Origin: Maniola hyperantus
Taxonomy: Eukaryota > Arthropoda > Insecta > Lepidoptera > Nymphalidae
Length of the DNA stretch: 64,000 nucleotides
NCBI RefSeq assembly: GCF_902806685.2
Contig: NC_048553.1
Span: forward strand, 806,001-870,000
Direction: 5' to 3'
The notes under the pieces were generated by a model. The model was not told where the DNA came from, ran no database searches, and saw only the letters and a program-made list of their open reading frames with translations. Below, piece by piece: positions 11,101-26,100 of the stretch (within the stretch, counting starts at the first letter, position 1; each line of letters starts with the position of its first letter). The translations under genes were made by a program, and so were the position numbers.

Positions 11101-14100
11101 TTGATATAGTTATCTTACTTCGAAAATTTAAAATATTAATTATTAGTTCATGACCACAATTTAATTTTTTTTGTGTGATGTAACCACAAATTCACGGTTT
11201 TCAGATTTTTCCCCTTATGTCTGCTATAAGACCTACCTACCTGCCAAATTTCAAACCTGCACACTGCACAGCCCCGCGCCAGCTCGGTGCGGAACAGCAC
11301 GGGTGACGTGCGGGTGTGCGGGGTCTCCCCCCCGCTTCATACCCCGAATGCCATCTCGACATATCGCGTACTATAGATACCTTCGTATTAATTATAATAT
11401 GGGTATTGATTACTTAATAATTATTATTTTGTACAATATAAAGTCCTACCTATTGTAGTAACCGAAATTCGCTTGGTATCTTTCGAAGTTAATTTTGTAA
11501 TAACTGATGAAAGCTATCATAAAGCTGGAAAGTAAAACATTATCTAAAGACTAAATTTCATCCAAATCGTTGCAGCTATTTCCAAGCAACAATGCTATTT
11601 GAGTTACAATCATTCTAATTATCGCATCACTAAATTAAGTGTCCATTGAAACATTACTTATCAAGTTGAATAATATAAATGTCTCGTAATAATGCGCTAG
11701 CCCAATATTAAATTAATAATATTCAAGTTTAAAAAAAAAAGAAAAAAAGCAGACTTAAAATTATAGATACCTAGTTAAAAATATTTATATTTAGTGCATA
11801 GTGCATAGTGAATTTCATTTCTATACACAAACAAAATTCTATATCTGAGCGGCCACGTGGCGCGCTGCTACAAAAGATGTGGATGAAATAAACAGAAGTG
11901 TTGCTCTTAATTCGCGTGACCTTCCTCTAAATATAGCTCTCTGCAATCCCGACTCCCGAGCGCGCAGCATCTGTAGCATAAGCATAAATCTTACACAAAA
12001 CTCTGCGCGTTTAAATTAAAAAAAAATTACGACTTTGATGTTGACGGTCTGTGAACGGACGTCCTCTAAATTAATTATAGTACGCAAATAAAATGCAAGG
12101 ATGCATTCTTCTAAATATATAAAAGGAAAAGCTGACTGGCTGACTAAACAGATAAACCGTCGTCAAAAGTACCTCAGACACCGGGCATGACTGATCCATC
12201 AACGCAAAGCTTAAGCTACCTACTGGACGGATTAGGATGAAAAGAGATTGCCCATTTTCTTAGGAGCTTTGGGCCCCCCCTAATATAATTGTTATGTCAC
12301 CATGGTTCTAATTTTATTTTGTAAACAAATAATTAACTCTTTATATTCTGCAAACGATTTCTATTTATTCACCCTGGTTATAAAGATATCTTATTTTTTA
12401 TATTGCTGATATTGAGGTTATATTTAATTAATACTTCTTCAAAATAAATGCATGTTTACGATTTTAACTGTAATTGTGGATATTTTCAATAATAGAGTGA
12501 AAAAAAATCGTAAAAAACATAATCGTAAAAAAATAACACATTAAAAAAAAAAATTAATTTAAGTTTTGACACGACGCCACAAAAGAGGGGCCCGTTCACG
12601 GGCGATCTCCTTTGGCATGCAGATAGTTATTATGACGTAGACATCCGATAGGCAATCACAGCCGTGCGCGGCTTTATTTATTAGCGGAAATAAACTGAGA
12701 GGCGCAAGGCGTTGGGGCCGGATACGAAACTTTCATCTGATTACATTACAGCTCCAGCCGTATCGCGATAGAGTCAGTCTGTAGGAAGTTCTTCGATAAG
12801 CGTGAAACGAACGAAAATTGCAGAAATAAGTAGGTACATAACACGCTTCGAACTTCAATTAATATTTATTTTTATTTTATTTATTTATTGACACTTTTTT
12901 GCACACAAACACAACACAAAGTAAACATTGAAAAAACACAATACAGGATCTTATTCTAATAGATGTAGCATGCAAAGGCGGCCTTATCGCTAAAGCCGCC
13001 TTATATAGTCCGCGCCAATTAAATAGTCGTTCTTGAAGTTAACAGCAGGACGCGTCGCAATATCATTTTTTGGGCGTCAGTGGGCCGCGCGCGACACACC
13101 AGCGCCGCGCCGCGTCACACTCCGCGTTCGCCATCTGTATTAGTGTGAGTGCTACATTCGTACATAGCGTGGAATAATAGGTCACTTGCACCGTAGGTCA
13201 GACGCGACTATTAAACTGCCGGGAATTACACCTCAAAATCTCGGAAAACTTCTTAAATATTAACTTTATTGGATTGAAAAATGAAGAGGGGCTAGGAGTA
13301 AGGAGCCCCAAGCTTTGCGTTGCCTAGGGCGCCTATTTCTAATAGGCCTAATCCGACCCTTACTAGGTGATAGGCCAGTAGATGCAGGTCAAGAACCCGT
13401 CGTGATATGAAACCTACTTACCAACAGTTTGACCTACTCCATTATGTATACAGATTAAACCAATTCCTGAAAAGCCGGTAACGCATTGGTGGTTCCTCTG
13501 GTATTGCAAATGTTCAATGGGCGGCGGTAATCACTTAACATCAGATGACCCGCCTGGTCGTGTGCTCGCCATCAGTAACCTTATTATAAATGCTAAAGTC
13601 TGTTTGTTTGTTGGTTTGTTGGTTTGTCCTTCAGTCACGTCGCAACGGTGCAACGGATTGCATGGGTATAAATAAAGACCTGGACAGTGTGTGACATAGG
13701 CTACTTTTATCCCGGAAAATCAAAGAGTTTCCCACGGGATTTTTAAAACCTAATTCCACGCGGACGAAGTCGCGGGCATCAGCTAGTTTTTTATTTAAAA
13801 AAAAACTTAAATCCGTCCATAAGACGACGTAACTCCATCAATCACTTTCTGTCGCTTTTATCATCAAAGTCTTCATAACACCAGCTCACTGCAAGTTGAG
13901 CAGTTTGTTGTTTGGTAGGACTTTGCATTGTGCAAATACGAATTTGTTTATTGCGAATCTGTGTAAACAGTGGAAATGTGCCTAAATCAAAAAGGTGCAG
14001 CCAAATTCTGCCTATCAGCATGCAATATGTTATGATATACCTAACAACGTGTACATAGTTTGATAAAATTAATCACATTAAATACTTAGTCACAAAAATA

Positions 14101-17100
14101 AATAATATAAATAATTTTGTAACGGGAACTTGCATTGATTTTTTGTTCATTATAATGTAGAGGTTTATTTTGTGAATTTTTATGTAAGGATATAATTATG
14201 AACAATCATTCTAGAGGTGCGGACTGTGTTGCAAAAACTAAATTCAGTTGATAATAACAATAAATCTAATCATACCTACTCTTTAATAATTGTTCATTAT
14301 TCATGTCTACAAATGGACTTCATTTAATATTTAGTTCATTTGTAGACATGATTAATGAACAAGTCGGAAAAATCTCTATAATTATTACGTACCTAAAGAG
14401 TTAAAGTGTGTTAAATGTTGTGTTATAATAAGTAATTGTTACGAGTAGGTAGTTCTTGAAGATCAGCTGTTTACTACACTTAAAAAAACTAAAAAGTGAT
14501 AAAGTACAATGTCGTCGAGAGGCGTTCAGGATGGGTCTCGTTCACCACTCATCATCACTGACTCGTTTTTTGATGATGCCCGTAAGTTGATGATTAAATT
14601 TTTTTTAAATAAATTAATAGATTAGTAAGTTAGTATAATTCCCGCAAATTGCTAATGCGCGTGGCCGCCATTTTAGTGACGTCAGTACTAGACTGAAGTT
14701 TCGAGCTGATGGTACCTACCTATAATTTTATTTCGGCTGACGTCAAAATGACGTCATTTCGATGTTAATGAGACATGCCTTCAGCGCAATAGCAATTTAC
14801 GGGCAGCTGTGATAACTGATAGCCTAGTGGTTAGGACGTCCGCCTTCTAATCGGAGGTCGGGGTTCGATCCCGGACACGCACCTCTAACTTTTAGGAGTT
14901 ATGCGCGTTTTAAGTAATTAAATATCATTTGCTAACGGTGAAGGAAAACATCGTGAGGAAACCTGCATGCCTGAGAGTTCTCCATAATGTTCTCAAAGAT
15001 GTGTGAAGTCTATCAATCCGCACGTGGCCAGCATAGTAGACTATGGCTAAACCCTTCTCACTCTGAGAGGAGACCCGTGCTTTGTAGTAAGCCGGTGGCG
15101 ATAGGTTGATCATGAAGTTAGTATCTAACTACCTAAAAATATTGCTTGTATCGTTTATTATACCTATATGTATATTTGTTTTAATTGAAATCAACGATAT
15201 TTCCAAAATCAATGTGAAAAAAACAAAAATATCCTTCGAGCCGGATTTGAACCAGCGACCTATGGATGACAATGTGGTAAACCTCTACAGTCCACCGCTC
15301 TACCAACTGAGCTATCGAAGGTATGTGTGGGTCGGCGAAATTATGACTCAGACTACACAATGTTTTGCAATAGGTACTCTTCGTGTAGATAGGGTGACGA
15401 TCTTGTTTAAAATTAAAATAAGGATTATTAATAATAGGAAATAATAATAAAGATAATCGAATATTCCTAGTGTGTTTTTATCTATTAATTAAATTTATTT
15501 TAATAAGCTATTTTAAATTTTGGATTAGAAGAATAGACCTACTTAATAAATAGTACGGTATATTTAATTGTATCTACTTAAACATTTTCTAATGAAAATC
15601 TAATTGTTAATGGAGAATTAACTTCTATCTATACTTATATTATAAATGCGAAAGTATGTCTGCCTGTCTGTCTGTCTGTTAGCTTTTCACGGCCCATCTG
15701 TTTAACCGATTTTGACGAAATTTAGTACAGAGATAGCTTGCATCTCAGGGAAAAACGTAGGCTACTTTTTTATCCCGGACAATAATTGTAGTCCCCACAG
15801 GATTGTTAAAAACCTAAATCCACGTGGACGAAGTCCTGGGCATCATCTAGTTATGTATAAACTGCAATAAGTAGCTACATAACATTATGTAGTATAACCT
15901 ATGCTATGTAGTAACTAGTACCTATGGTTATATTTTAATAGCAAGCAAAGCCTTTATCAATTCTTCTCAGAAATTTGATATAGCTATAACAGGAATCGCC
16001 ATTCAGCCAGAAATCAATATTTGTATCAGCGCACCCATATAATTCAATCGTAGGTATGGGAGTACATTTCCACGTGCAGTCTTCTGTAAGTAGACTAATT
16101 GTTTATTGTGTAAACAAAATGTTACACACTGAATCACTATCTTTGTCTTGTGTTACGGAATTTTTTCCTTCTTTTTTTTACGTCATCATTATCATCATCT
16201 TCATCGTCAATTTATAGAGTAGGTATAGACGTCCGCTTACTGGACATTAGGCCTATTGTATGGACTTACACACGCTACGGAAGAAAATTTGGTAACTACC
16301 TACAGAGATAGATAGTAGGAAAATAGATAAATTCCAACAGATCTCGGTAATATATAAACTGGTTTGAATATAAAAAATGTAAGTGAGCACCATTCCTTTG
16401 GTGATACTTAGTAGATAGTAGAGCCATACGCAGTCCAATTATAACTTTATATTTTTATCATGTGCCATTTTTATCGTGGGTGTTATTGTTCTAAGCGCAT
16501 ACCTATCTTTTAACCTTGAAGTAATAAACCAAATGGCATGATTAAACAGCGATTAACTCTAGCCAACTATAGAAAGCTATGCATAGAAGGCGTACTAATG
16601 ATATTTGCATCTATTGTTGACGTGACGAACATCGGGTCAATTTTTATCGTGGGCCAAGTCGTGTGGGGCACTTGGTATCGGGCGGTTATACAGGCTTTGA
16701 GGTACAGTCTATCCTCAGTCCTCCAGTCACTACGCGAACCTCCGTGAAGGCGCACATAACTGCGCCTCAATTACCTGCCTTAAAACGTCGGTCGCGTGGC
16801 ATTTTGACTTGTATATATTTTTTAATTATATACGATATATAATTCCACGTATACACGTAATGTTATATATACCACGTTTTGGTGTTACATATGCCAATAT
16901 TTTGTATATGAAGCATAGTTTGTGAGCGCCTAAACAGCTGTTTGAATACGAAATGAGTGTTTGTGTTTGTTTAGCACATATTTTAATGTTGCAGGCACAC
17001 ATGAAATCACGCAAAGTAATTAGGCACGGCATTAGCAGGATGCGGTTTTTGCTATTTTAGTAAAGGTGCTTGTAAAGTGCTCACAAAATATATGTTTATT

Positions 17101-20100
17101 TTAAAACGTTTCTTATATTTTTCCATTACATTATGCAACGATTTAATATAACACACATATTACATAATATAATATATGATGAGGTACATAGGTATACTTA
17201 AAAGGTGGTGATATCTTGATATATTTATTTTTTAAATATACCTAAGGATTAATTTGTATTAAGTTTCCCTTTGATGAAAATAATCTAAATTGAAAACAGA
17301 ACTTTTTTAATATAACTTTATAATAATATCACATAAGTAAATCTATATTCACACGAAAGTAGGTAAATGAATTGAAATGTATGTAAAGCTTCAAAACCCA
17401 GATAATTAATAAAATAGGCATATTTCTTAAAAAAATATATACTAGTAGGTACATACTTATCTATCATTTATGTTTATAAAAATGAGTTATTTATTTTTAA
17501 AATCTGATCTCCAATTAGAAATTCCTTAAAAATAATAATAAAACCAGGATAGGTAATTCTAAATGAGACTCTACGCTCATCTACAAATTGATTATGATAA
17601 ACGTGATTTCTACTAATATACTTAATATACCTAAGTAGGTAGATGACATCGCATTGATAGCTTAGCATAAATCTTTATTCTTATGTCACTTTTAATTTTT
17701 AGGGAATGTGATATGACGCAGAAATTAAGAAATTCTGACGGGATCATTAAAACCCACCGACATTTACCGTAGGTACCTACCTACAATAGATGTCGGTGTT
17801 AAAAACTAAGTCCACGTGGACGAAGTCGCAGGTCATCAGCTAGTTATTAATAAATAATTAGTTATATATCACTTTAAGCTTTCATAGTGGTTCTCTTATC
17901 ATGTAACCTTGCACCGAGCTAGGGTGGCAGTGGAATGATAAAACATTGCGTCACCCGGCTGAGGAACAAGCTTAAAATAGAATGACCCGAGATTTTCATC
18001 ATAAATTCTAAACCATGAATGGACTTTTCTTCTCGTACTTACTGCTCTTTTAATGATTCTGAATTTTGCACGAGGAATGATAATTTTATAACATCTAAAG
18101 ATAATATAACAACTTCCAACCAAATAATATGTAGGCTATGATCCAATATTTGTAGAAGCTGCCTATGATTTTAATATGACTAATTAATATTTTTCACCTT
18201 TCTAACTAGTTAGAACTTGGAAGTCTATTATTCTCACATATTCCCACAATTAATGTGAAATTAACTATTTTACTCTAATAATAATTAATCTTAGCTTTTA
18301 CGATAACAACAACAAATTATTTTGTAGTATTTAAATATATATTTTGATATTATATCATTTATCTCATAACAATATCATGATTATTTTGAAAATATGAACT
18401 GTTTATATTAAAATTAAATTCCTAAAATTTATTAAGTACTTAAGCATTAAATTAACCACTCAGTTTTGTCAATTATTGTTAGCAAAACTATATTTCCAGT
18501 CCATGTTTATATTAGCTAGTTTTGTTGCATTCGTGAACATACAAGCTCAGAATAATGATGAGCTTCGAAAACCAATACAAGGCGTTGATTCTCTATGATA
18601 TTACTATCGTATCTTCACATGAAACGTGGCACAAATTTCGCCCTATTTTGGGACGAAATAACTAATATGAGGTAGGTACGGCTTAGGCTGTTTTTGTTGA
18701 CAGGGATTTAGGATAATTTGGGAATAAAATTGAACCAAGTTACAAGTTATAGCTATTCATGAAAATCAATTTATAGGCTTTCGGTTAAAAATGAAAAAAT
18801 ATGAGTTTCAAGATATTTAAAAATTGCACTCTTTACTGATTTTTAAGAAATATACCTATTTGACCGAAATCAGAGTTGTTCAGATATTTGTATACCTACT
18901 CAAAATTTTTTGTATTCTGAGCTTGTAGATATTTGAGTGAATTATGATTTGAAAGCCGCGCAATTAAGGGTCCTGTGTTGGTTTATTAGCTAGGGCTTAT
19001 ACCTATTCGTGACACTGAGTACACAAGCTCGAAATAATCATCCGATTGGAAAGTCAATACAGTTCAGTAAGGTGGACAAATGAGATCGTAAATTCGATAG
19101 ACAAATAGACAGCTACCTACGCCCTGTAATTAAGGACAGTGACGTATCCACGGCGACACACTTACGAAAACTCGTGTTTACTACAATGTAGTTTAACAGT
19201 AAGTTCTCGGCTTTGTTAGCGCGATTTCAGTCAAGCAGTATCTTAAGTAATTCTATTGGCTAGATTCTGATGAAAGATAGAGCAGTTTTAGTAGTAGCAG
19301 TCAGATTAGTTGGTTATGCTCTAGTACTGTCATAGTTTCATCTAAAAATACAGTATTTTTGCAAAGCCACACAAACAATCGGACAAACTTAGTAGGTACC
19401 TACTTATGTATTATAACAAAGTTGTAGTAGAGAAAAAGAATTAGGTAGGTAAGTAGCTATTAGATTTATTATTATTTACGTTGATTTATTAATAATTATT
19501 GTATACCGAGCAAGTATTCCAATTAAAATTCTAGGAATACGGAAATAATTTTGTATTTAATAAATCATCATGTCCTTTAGTTACACAAATCATATTCACC
19601 CTACAAAATACACCGTTGTTTTACTAAAAACAATTTATTTTGCGACAAACTGACAACCCTAAATAATTTAATACAAGCCAATTTACACCTAGCTATCACG
19701 AAGTTTGTGAACACTATTACTATTTTCACCGAATTCATTTGATAACCCTTTTGACAACAGTTTTTGTAACTGTGTAGCTTTTACGTAGATAATGCAAACG
19801 TATTCTAATAATATTAAATTAAACACGATTTAAACAGTTGTTTAGTGGACCACAGATAAAATTGAGAGCTTTAAGTTATTGAGAACATAGTAGTGTTTTG
19901 ACTATTAATATAATACTTTAATTTTTCAATATAGGTACATTTCGTATATTTAAAACAAATTATATATTAAAATTAAATAATAGACTATAAAGAATGAATG
20001 ATAAGTGTATATTAAATTACTAAGACTTTTTAGTGATGACAATTGTGTTATTGAGTGTTGTGTATTAAGAAAATAGCTAGTGATGTACAGTTTCGACAAG

Positions 20101-23100
20101 GACCTGTGGCATGTGAGGAGTCGAACTACCTCCAACACGCAGTATGATGACAAAGAACAGGAAGAAAAACGTAAATAATTTTGGGTGAATTATAATTATA
20201 TCCATAATGTCTATCGATTCATCCGAAACTCCAAACACTGTAAGCTTCTTATAAGAAGCAACCGCCGAGTTTCTTGCTGGTTGAAGTGGAAGCTCAATAG
20301 CTTAATAGTTAAGAAGCGGAAGTTGAATTTCAAAAGGTTGCCGTTTCAAACCCCACCCTTTGCACTATTGTCGTACCTACCTACTCTTCGCACAAACTTT
20401 ACGTTTAGTTAGAAGGGAAAGGGGAATATAATTATTATGCGATGACATGGCTAATATTCTTTGAAAAAATATATAGTAATGTTTTTATACTCTGTAAACG
20501 AATAGTGTCACAATCACATTATCATTCAACGTTGTGTTTAATGGTAATTTAATGTTTGGATAATTGCTAACAACTTATAATAATGGGCGCGAATTGGCTT
20601 TAGCCCAAAAGTGAAGTGGTTACCCTATTCGTGACGCATTGCGTTCCTATGAAAAAATGTAACGCACTGCGTAAAAACTTACTAAGAAATACCTTTTTTA
20701 TTAGTCTAAAACGGAAGTCGGTTTCTGATCAATTAGTTTAACTGTCACTAGCTTTGCCCGAATGAATCTATGTTATAGAAAAAAAATATTATTAGGGATC
20801 TTATAATAAACTAAAAACAAGTTAGCTTACATATGTAGTTAATTTTTTCCATCAAATTAGAAGGAATATTATATTATGGTGGAGTGGACGTCTAGGGACC
20901 TATATATTATACTTACATTTATGTGTACTTATAAAAATTTATCGTGGGAATGAGTCTGCCAATGTAACGGATGGGGGAATCAACAAAAACCTGGCCTTTA
21001 CAGAGATGTAACAAAAGCTAGCGCTGGGGTCCGCTGGCCTACTTCGTCTTTTATCAACTTTCAATGATTTTAAATAGTACTATATTTTGCTTGCGACTTC
21101 GTTCGCGTGATATAATGTATAGCTACAGTACTCAGAGATAATATCCGTGAAACATCTATCAGTGCAAGTTAGTAAACTGTTTACGTTCCTAAATTGAATT
21201 AAGTAAGTATTTTTTTTAAGATCTAATATCTTTTTTTGGATTGACTCTTCGATAAATGTCTATAAATTGATGATTTGATAACAGAAATCTAAATATATAA
21301 AAGGAAAAGGTGACTGACTGACTGACAGACTGACTGATCTATCAACGCACAGCTCAAACTACTGGACGGATCGGGCTGAAATTTGGCATGCAGATAGCTA
21401 TTATGACGTAGGCGTCCGCTAAGAAAGGATTTTTGAAAATTCAACTCTTAAGGGGGTAAAATAGGGGTTTGAAATTTGTGTAGTCCACGCGGACGAAGTC
21501 GCGAGCATAAGCTAGTCGATATTATAAGTATATTGTGCTACTATGGCTGATTTTTCACCGATTCTGAATCATGATATTCATTTTATTATCCTATTAAATA
21601 GGTACGAGACAGGTATTAAACATAGGTACCTATATAATTTCTAATCATAGCATATAAAACGGAGCAATGTTCAATCCATAGTTTGCTAGATAAACTAAAG
21701 AATCTGCAGATATCGGTACAGTACCCGTAGTACAAGATTTTACGTCTCACTAAACGAAACCAAATTCGAGAGTCGAAATACTTCCGCGTTACAGTAAAAT
21801 GGACCTAAACAGCCTTGAATTGAAGTCAATATTCAATGCCACTGATTTTAATTTCGCAATGTTTCCGCTTGGAGCGCTGGCTGTAGAAGTGTAGACAAAC
21901 TTGAGCTTTAAAAAGATCCAGTTTACTGTAACGCGGAAGTATTTCGACTCTCGAATTTGGTTTGGTTTGGTGAGACGTAAAATCTTGTACTACGGGTACT
22001 GATAAAATACCTAATGTGATGTCACAATGGTCTGCGAATGATAATATCGCGGCTATCAATTTGATAGGATTGCTTATTGCGGATCACGATAAATATTATA
22101 CCCAAGACGTAATAATAATATCTACTTATCGCTCTCTTTATGCTTTGAGTTCCTGAGTCGCGTGTCTAGTTTTTTGACACAATTACTACTGTACCTACGG
22201 CATGAAATCTTGTAGGTACATCGACCTTTACGAAGAGATGGCGGTTTCGTAGAGCGTTGTCTTCGTCATTGAGACCGACTTTGTCGTCACATTGGCGCAG
22301 ACTGGTGGTATGATAAACCAATGAAATTATTACTATTACAACGCACTAATATGATTACACCTAAGGTGCTTTAAAAGCCGTGATAGCCTAGTGGTTAGGA
22401 CGTCCACCTTCTAGTCGAAGTTCGGGGGTTCAATCCCGGGCACGCCCCTCAAACTTTTCGGAGTTATATGCGTTTTAAGTAATTAAATATCACTTGCTTT
22501 AACGGTGAAGGAAAACATCGTGAGGAAACCTGCATGCCTGAGAGTTCTCCATAATGTTCTCAAAGGTGTGTGAAGTCTACCAATCCGCACATGCGTGGTA
22601 GACTATGGCCGAAAACCCTTCTCACTCCGAGAGGAGACCCGTGCTCTGTAGTGAGCCGGCAATGGGTTGATCATGATGATGATGAAGGTGCTTTAAGCGA
22701 TTAAGGCCCTTTTTCACAACCACAAAATAAACTTTGTTGAAAAATAATAAAAAGCGGCTCATCCATGTGCATCGATCCATCAATATTTCTGAATCTCTCT
22801 CTCTTACTGTAGTAAATTTAAACAAACAGCTAATTAAAAAATAAATAATACCTACCTAATATTCCTTAATAATAATCTTAGAATGTGCTTGCTCTAGTAA
22901 ATTTAAACAAACAGTCAATTCATAAATAATTTTATTACCTACCTAATATTCCTTAATAATAATAGAATGTGGTCACTCTACTTACATAGATCAATAACTC
23001 AATACGTGACGTGCGTAATATTTATGTTTCAATGGCGGCTCTTTAGGTCGCCTTTACGTGTAATAATTTTAAAATTGCGTCAGTGAACAGTAATAATAAT

Positions 23101-26100
23101 TTTATAATCGTTTTTATATTATTATCTATTTTGACATTGGCCTTGCCCGAGAACTTGGTCAACAACATGCAATAAATAACTCGTTGAGATAAATTTATAC
23201 TGAGGGTTTTAACAAAAATGCGATGAAAGATTATTTTGATGAAGGAAAACACTCGCTTGGCGGCACGGCCTTGCCGGTAGGGTGGTAACTAGCCACGGCC
23301 GAAGCCTCCCACCAGACCAGACCAGAAATTTAGAAATTATAAAATTCTAAATCCCTGCCAGGAATCGAACCCGGGACCTCCCACCTATAAGACCACAGCG
23401 CTTACCACTGCGCCAGGGAGGTCGTCACTTTTAACTGTTCCAACCTTTAGTTTTTAACAGTTCCTATTCCTGTTCAACTCTGTTCCTGAGTTCTAAGAGA
23501 GTTTATCTTCTGGCTACAGGTAGCGAGTCTCCGACAAGTGCAGTGGGGGCGGAGGCGCCACGGGAGCTCCCCAACGAGCTGTCGGCGCCCTACGAGGTTC
23601 CCCAGTTCCCCATAGAGCAGATCGAGAAGAAGCTGCTCATTCAGAGACAGCTCAATGTCAAGTAAGTATCTACTATTGGACGAGCTAGCGAGTCACCGGA
23701 GGCTTGTTATAAAACCGCTTGGCAACGTTCAAATTCTTTGTTTCAAAAGTTAAATATGAATTTAATAAATATAGAAGTCCTGTTGAAAACCAAAATTTTG
23801 CAGGTTCTCTGTACCTAGTAAGTACTTAAAAAGACAAATATTTCAAGTTAAAGCGAGTGATATTTAATTAATTAAAACGCACATAACTCCGAAAAGTTAG
23901 AGGTGCGTGCCCGGGATCGAACCCCCGACCTCCGATTATAAGGCGGACGTCCTAGCCACTAGGCTATCCACAGCTTAATCTAGCAGGGCATCATCAGCTA
24001 GTCCTCAATAATTTTCCTTTGAATAAACTCTTTAAACGAGATGGACAAAATTTGCCTGAAATATGCCTATCACAAACTTAATGCCACGACTGCAAAACAA
24101 TATGAGACTTTTTAGGGTTCCGGACCTCAAAAAGAAAAACGGAACCCTTATAGGATCACTTTGTTATGATATATAATTGAGACGCGAGAACTTCCTTTAT
24201 TTAAGATAAAATTGAAAAAACTATTGTTAGAAAAGACATATTACTCGATTAATGATTACCTTGTAGAGAAATTTTAGTTTTATTTTAATTTTTGACATTT
24301 GTAACATTATCATTTAAATTTGTATTTTTTTGTGACTAAGTATTTAATTTGACTAATTTTATCAAAACTATGTACACGTAGTTAGGTATATCATAAGTCA
24401 TCACAATAATATATTGCATGCTAATAGGCAGAATTTGGCTGTACCTTTTTGTTTTGTAATATCTGCACTGTTTAACCATATTCGCAATAAAGAAATTTGA
24501 ATTTGAATTTGAATTTGAATTTGAATTTGTTGTCTGTCTTTCTGCCTGTCTGTCCATCTCCTTTCCGTTAGTTTCACACAGTAACACAGCGTAAATATTA
24601 TGAAATGATCCTGAAACATACTCGGTAGATAGCCGGCATTACGAGTCACCATTGTAATTGGATCAACCTTCGCAGTTCACACCGCAACCCTTAGGTACCA
24701 CGGGGGGTGCTCGTGCTCCACATGACCTAGCAATGCGGCTTGCGCTTGCTGTATCGTCCATCGAATGAATATGAACGAAGAAACGAATGAGGCTCCTTTT
24801 GTCCTTGCTTATGTACATCAGTACCCTTATTATAAATGCGAAAGTGTGTTTGTTTGTTGGTTTGTCCTTCAATCACGTCGCAACGGTGTAACGGATCGAC
24901 GTGATTTTTTGCATGGATATAGACCTGGAGAGTGACATAGGCTACTTTTATCCCGGAAAATCAAAGAGTTCCCCCGGGATTTTAAAAACCTAAATCCACA
25001 CGAACGAATTAGCGGGCATCAGCTAGTTTTGTATAAGTACAGGGTGTAATAATTAGAAACATTGTGTTTAGGTATAGCGTTACAAACCAATAACCATTTG
25101 CCTTATACTTGTAGTTTTAGTGATTTAGTATTTTTCAATACCCGCAATGATTAGTTAAAACGCGGGGTCAATGCCCCACCTACAACATGGCATTGACCCC
25201 GCGGCACCTAACTACGCAACATTCGTTATCGTCTAGCGTCAGTGAGACGTTTTATATGCTATGCATTGTGAGATTTTATGACGACCATATGGTATTGCTA
25301 TCCGACATATCGTGCTGCTGAGGTTGCAAGTCTGGCGTGTCCACTACGGTTGACGTTATGATGACGTTTAATAGAAACAATGAATGAAGTGAATAACTAT
25401 GAATGATCGGCCACAGACCTCTGATAATCTTTGTGTTAGCATATTCTTGATCAACAGTTCTGGTTAGAACAACTGCCAAATGCCAATTTTAACTTGTATT
25501 TAACAACATGACAAGCTATTAAGGCATACAAATGGTCCCCCTCGATTTATAAAAGCGGTGTTTCACCAACGGACGGGCTACGAAAATAAATTAGAAATAT
25601 TGTCTGCAGAGTCTTTGGCAGTATGCCACCCCATACAGCCTTTGTTACAAGCACTAGATGGCTAGAACGTTACATGGCAGAAAGTACAATAGCTTACATT
25701 TTAGAATATCTTTATACGTAAATCCCGAGTATCGATCGGCCGACCGATATTCAATCATTAGACCAAATCTATAATGTGCGTATCCTGTATTTGCAGGTTT
25801 GAAGACACTTATCATAAGCGTTACTACTACAGTCCTGGGTGAACCTTGGCATGGTTAAGTAAATTCCTCCATCAAATGCAGCTTCTTTACATCTCTGATC
25901 TGCTAAAACCCTTGCTACACTTCGTCAATCCGCTCTTTAGGTCTTCCTCGGCATCTACCACCCAATAACTTTTTCGGGGTTCTTGTGTCGTCCATGCGTT
26001 GCACATGTCCTGCTCATCCTGTTCTTGACATTTTGATAGTTTGACAATATTCAGATTGTAAAAAATGCACCAAAATCATTGCATACTACGTAACATTGAC

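Noticed and set aside
14820..14885. tRNA gene calls for SINE-A and SINE-B heads
   Set aside because: A- and B-boxes are present but acceptor stems do not pair and each is fused to a SINE body; only 15232-15321 folds as a real tRNA.
15106..15444. 112-codon + strand frame over the tRNA-Tyr region
   Set aside because: It reads antisense through the tRNA and has no protein features.
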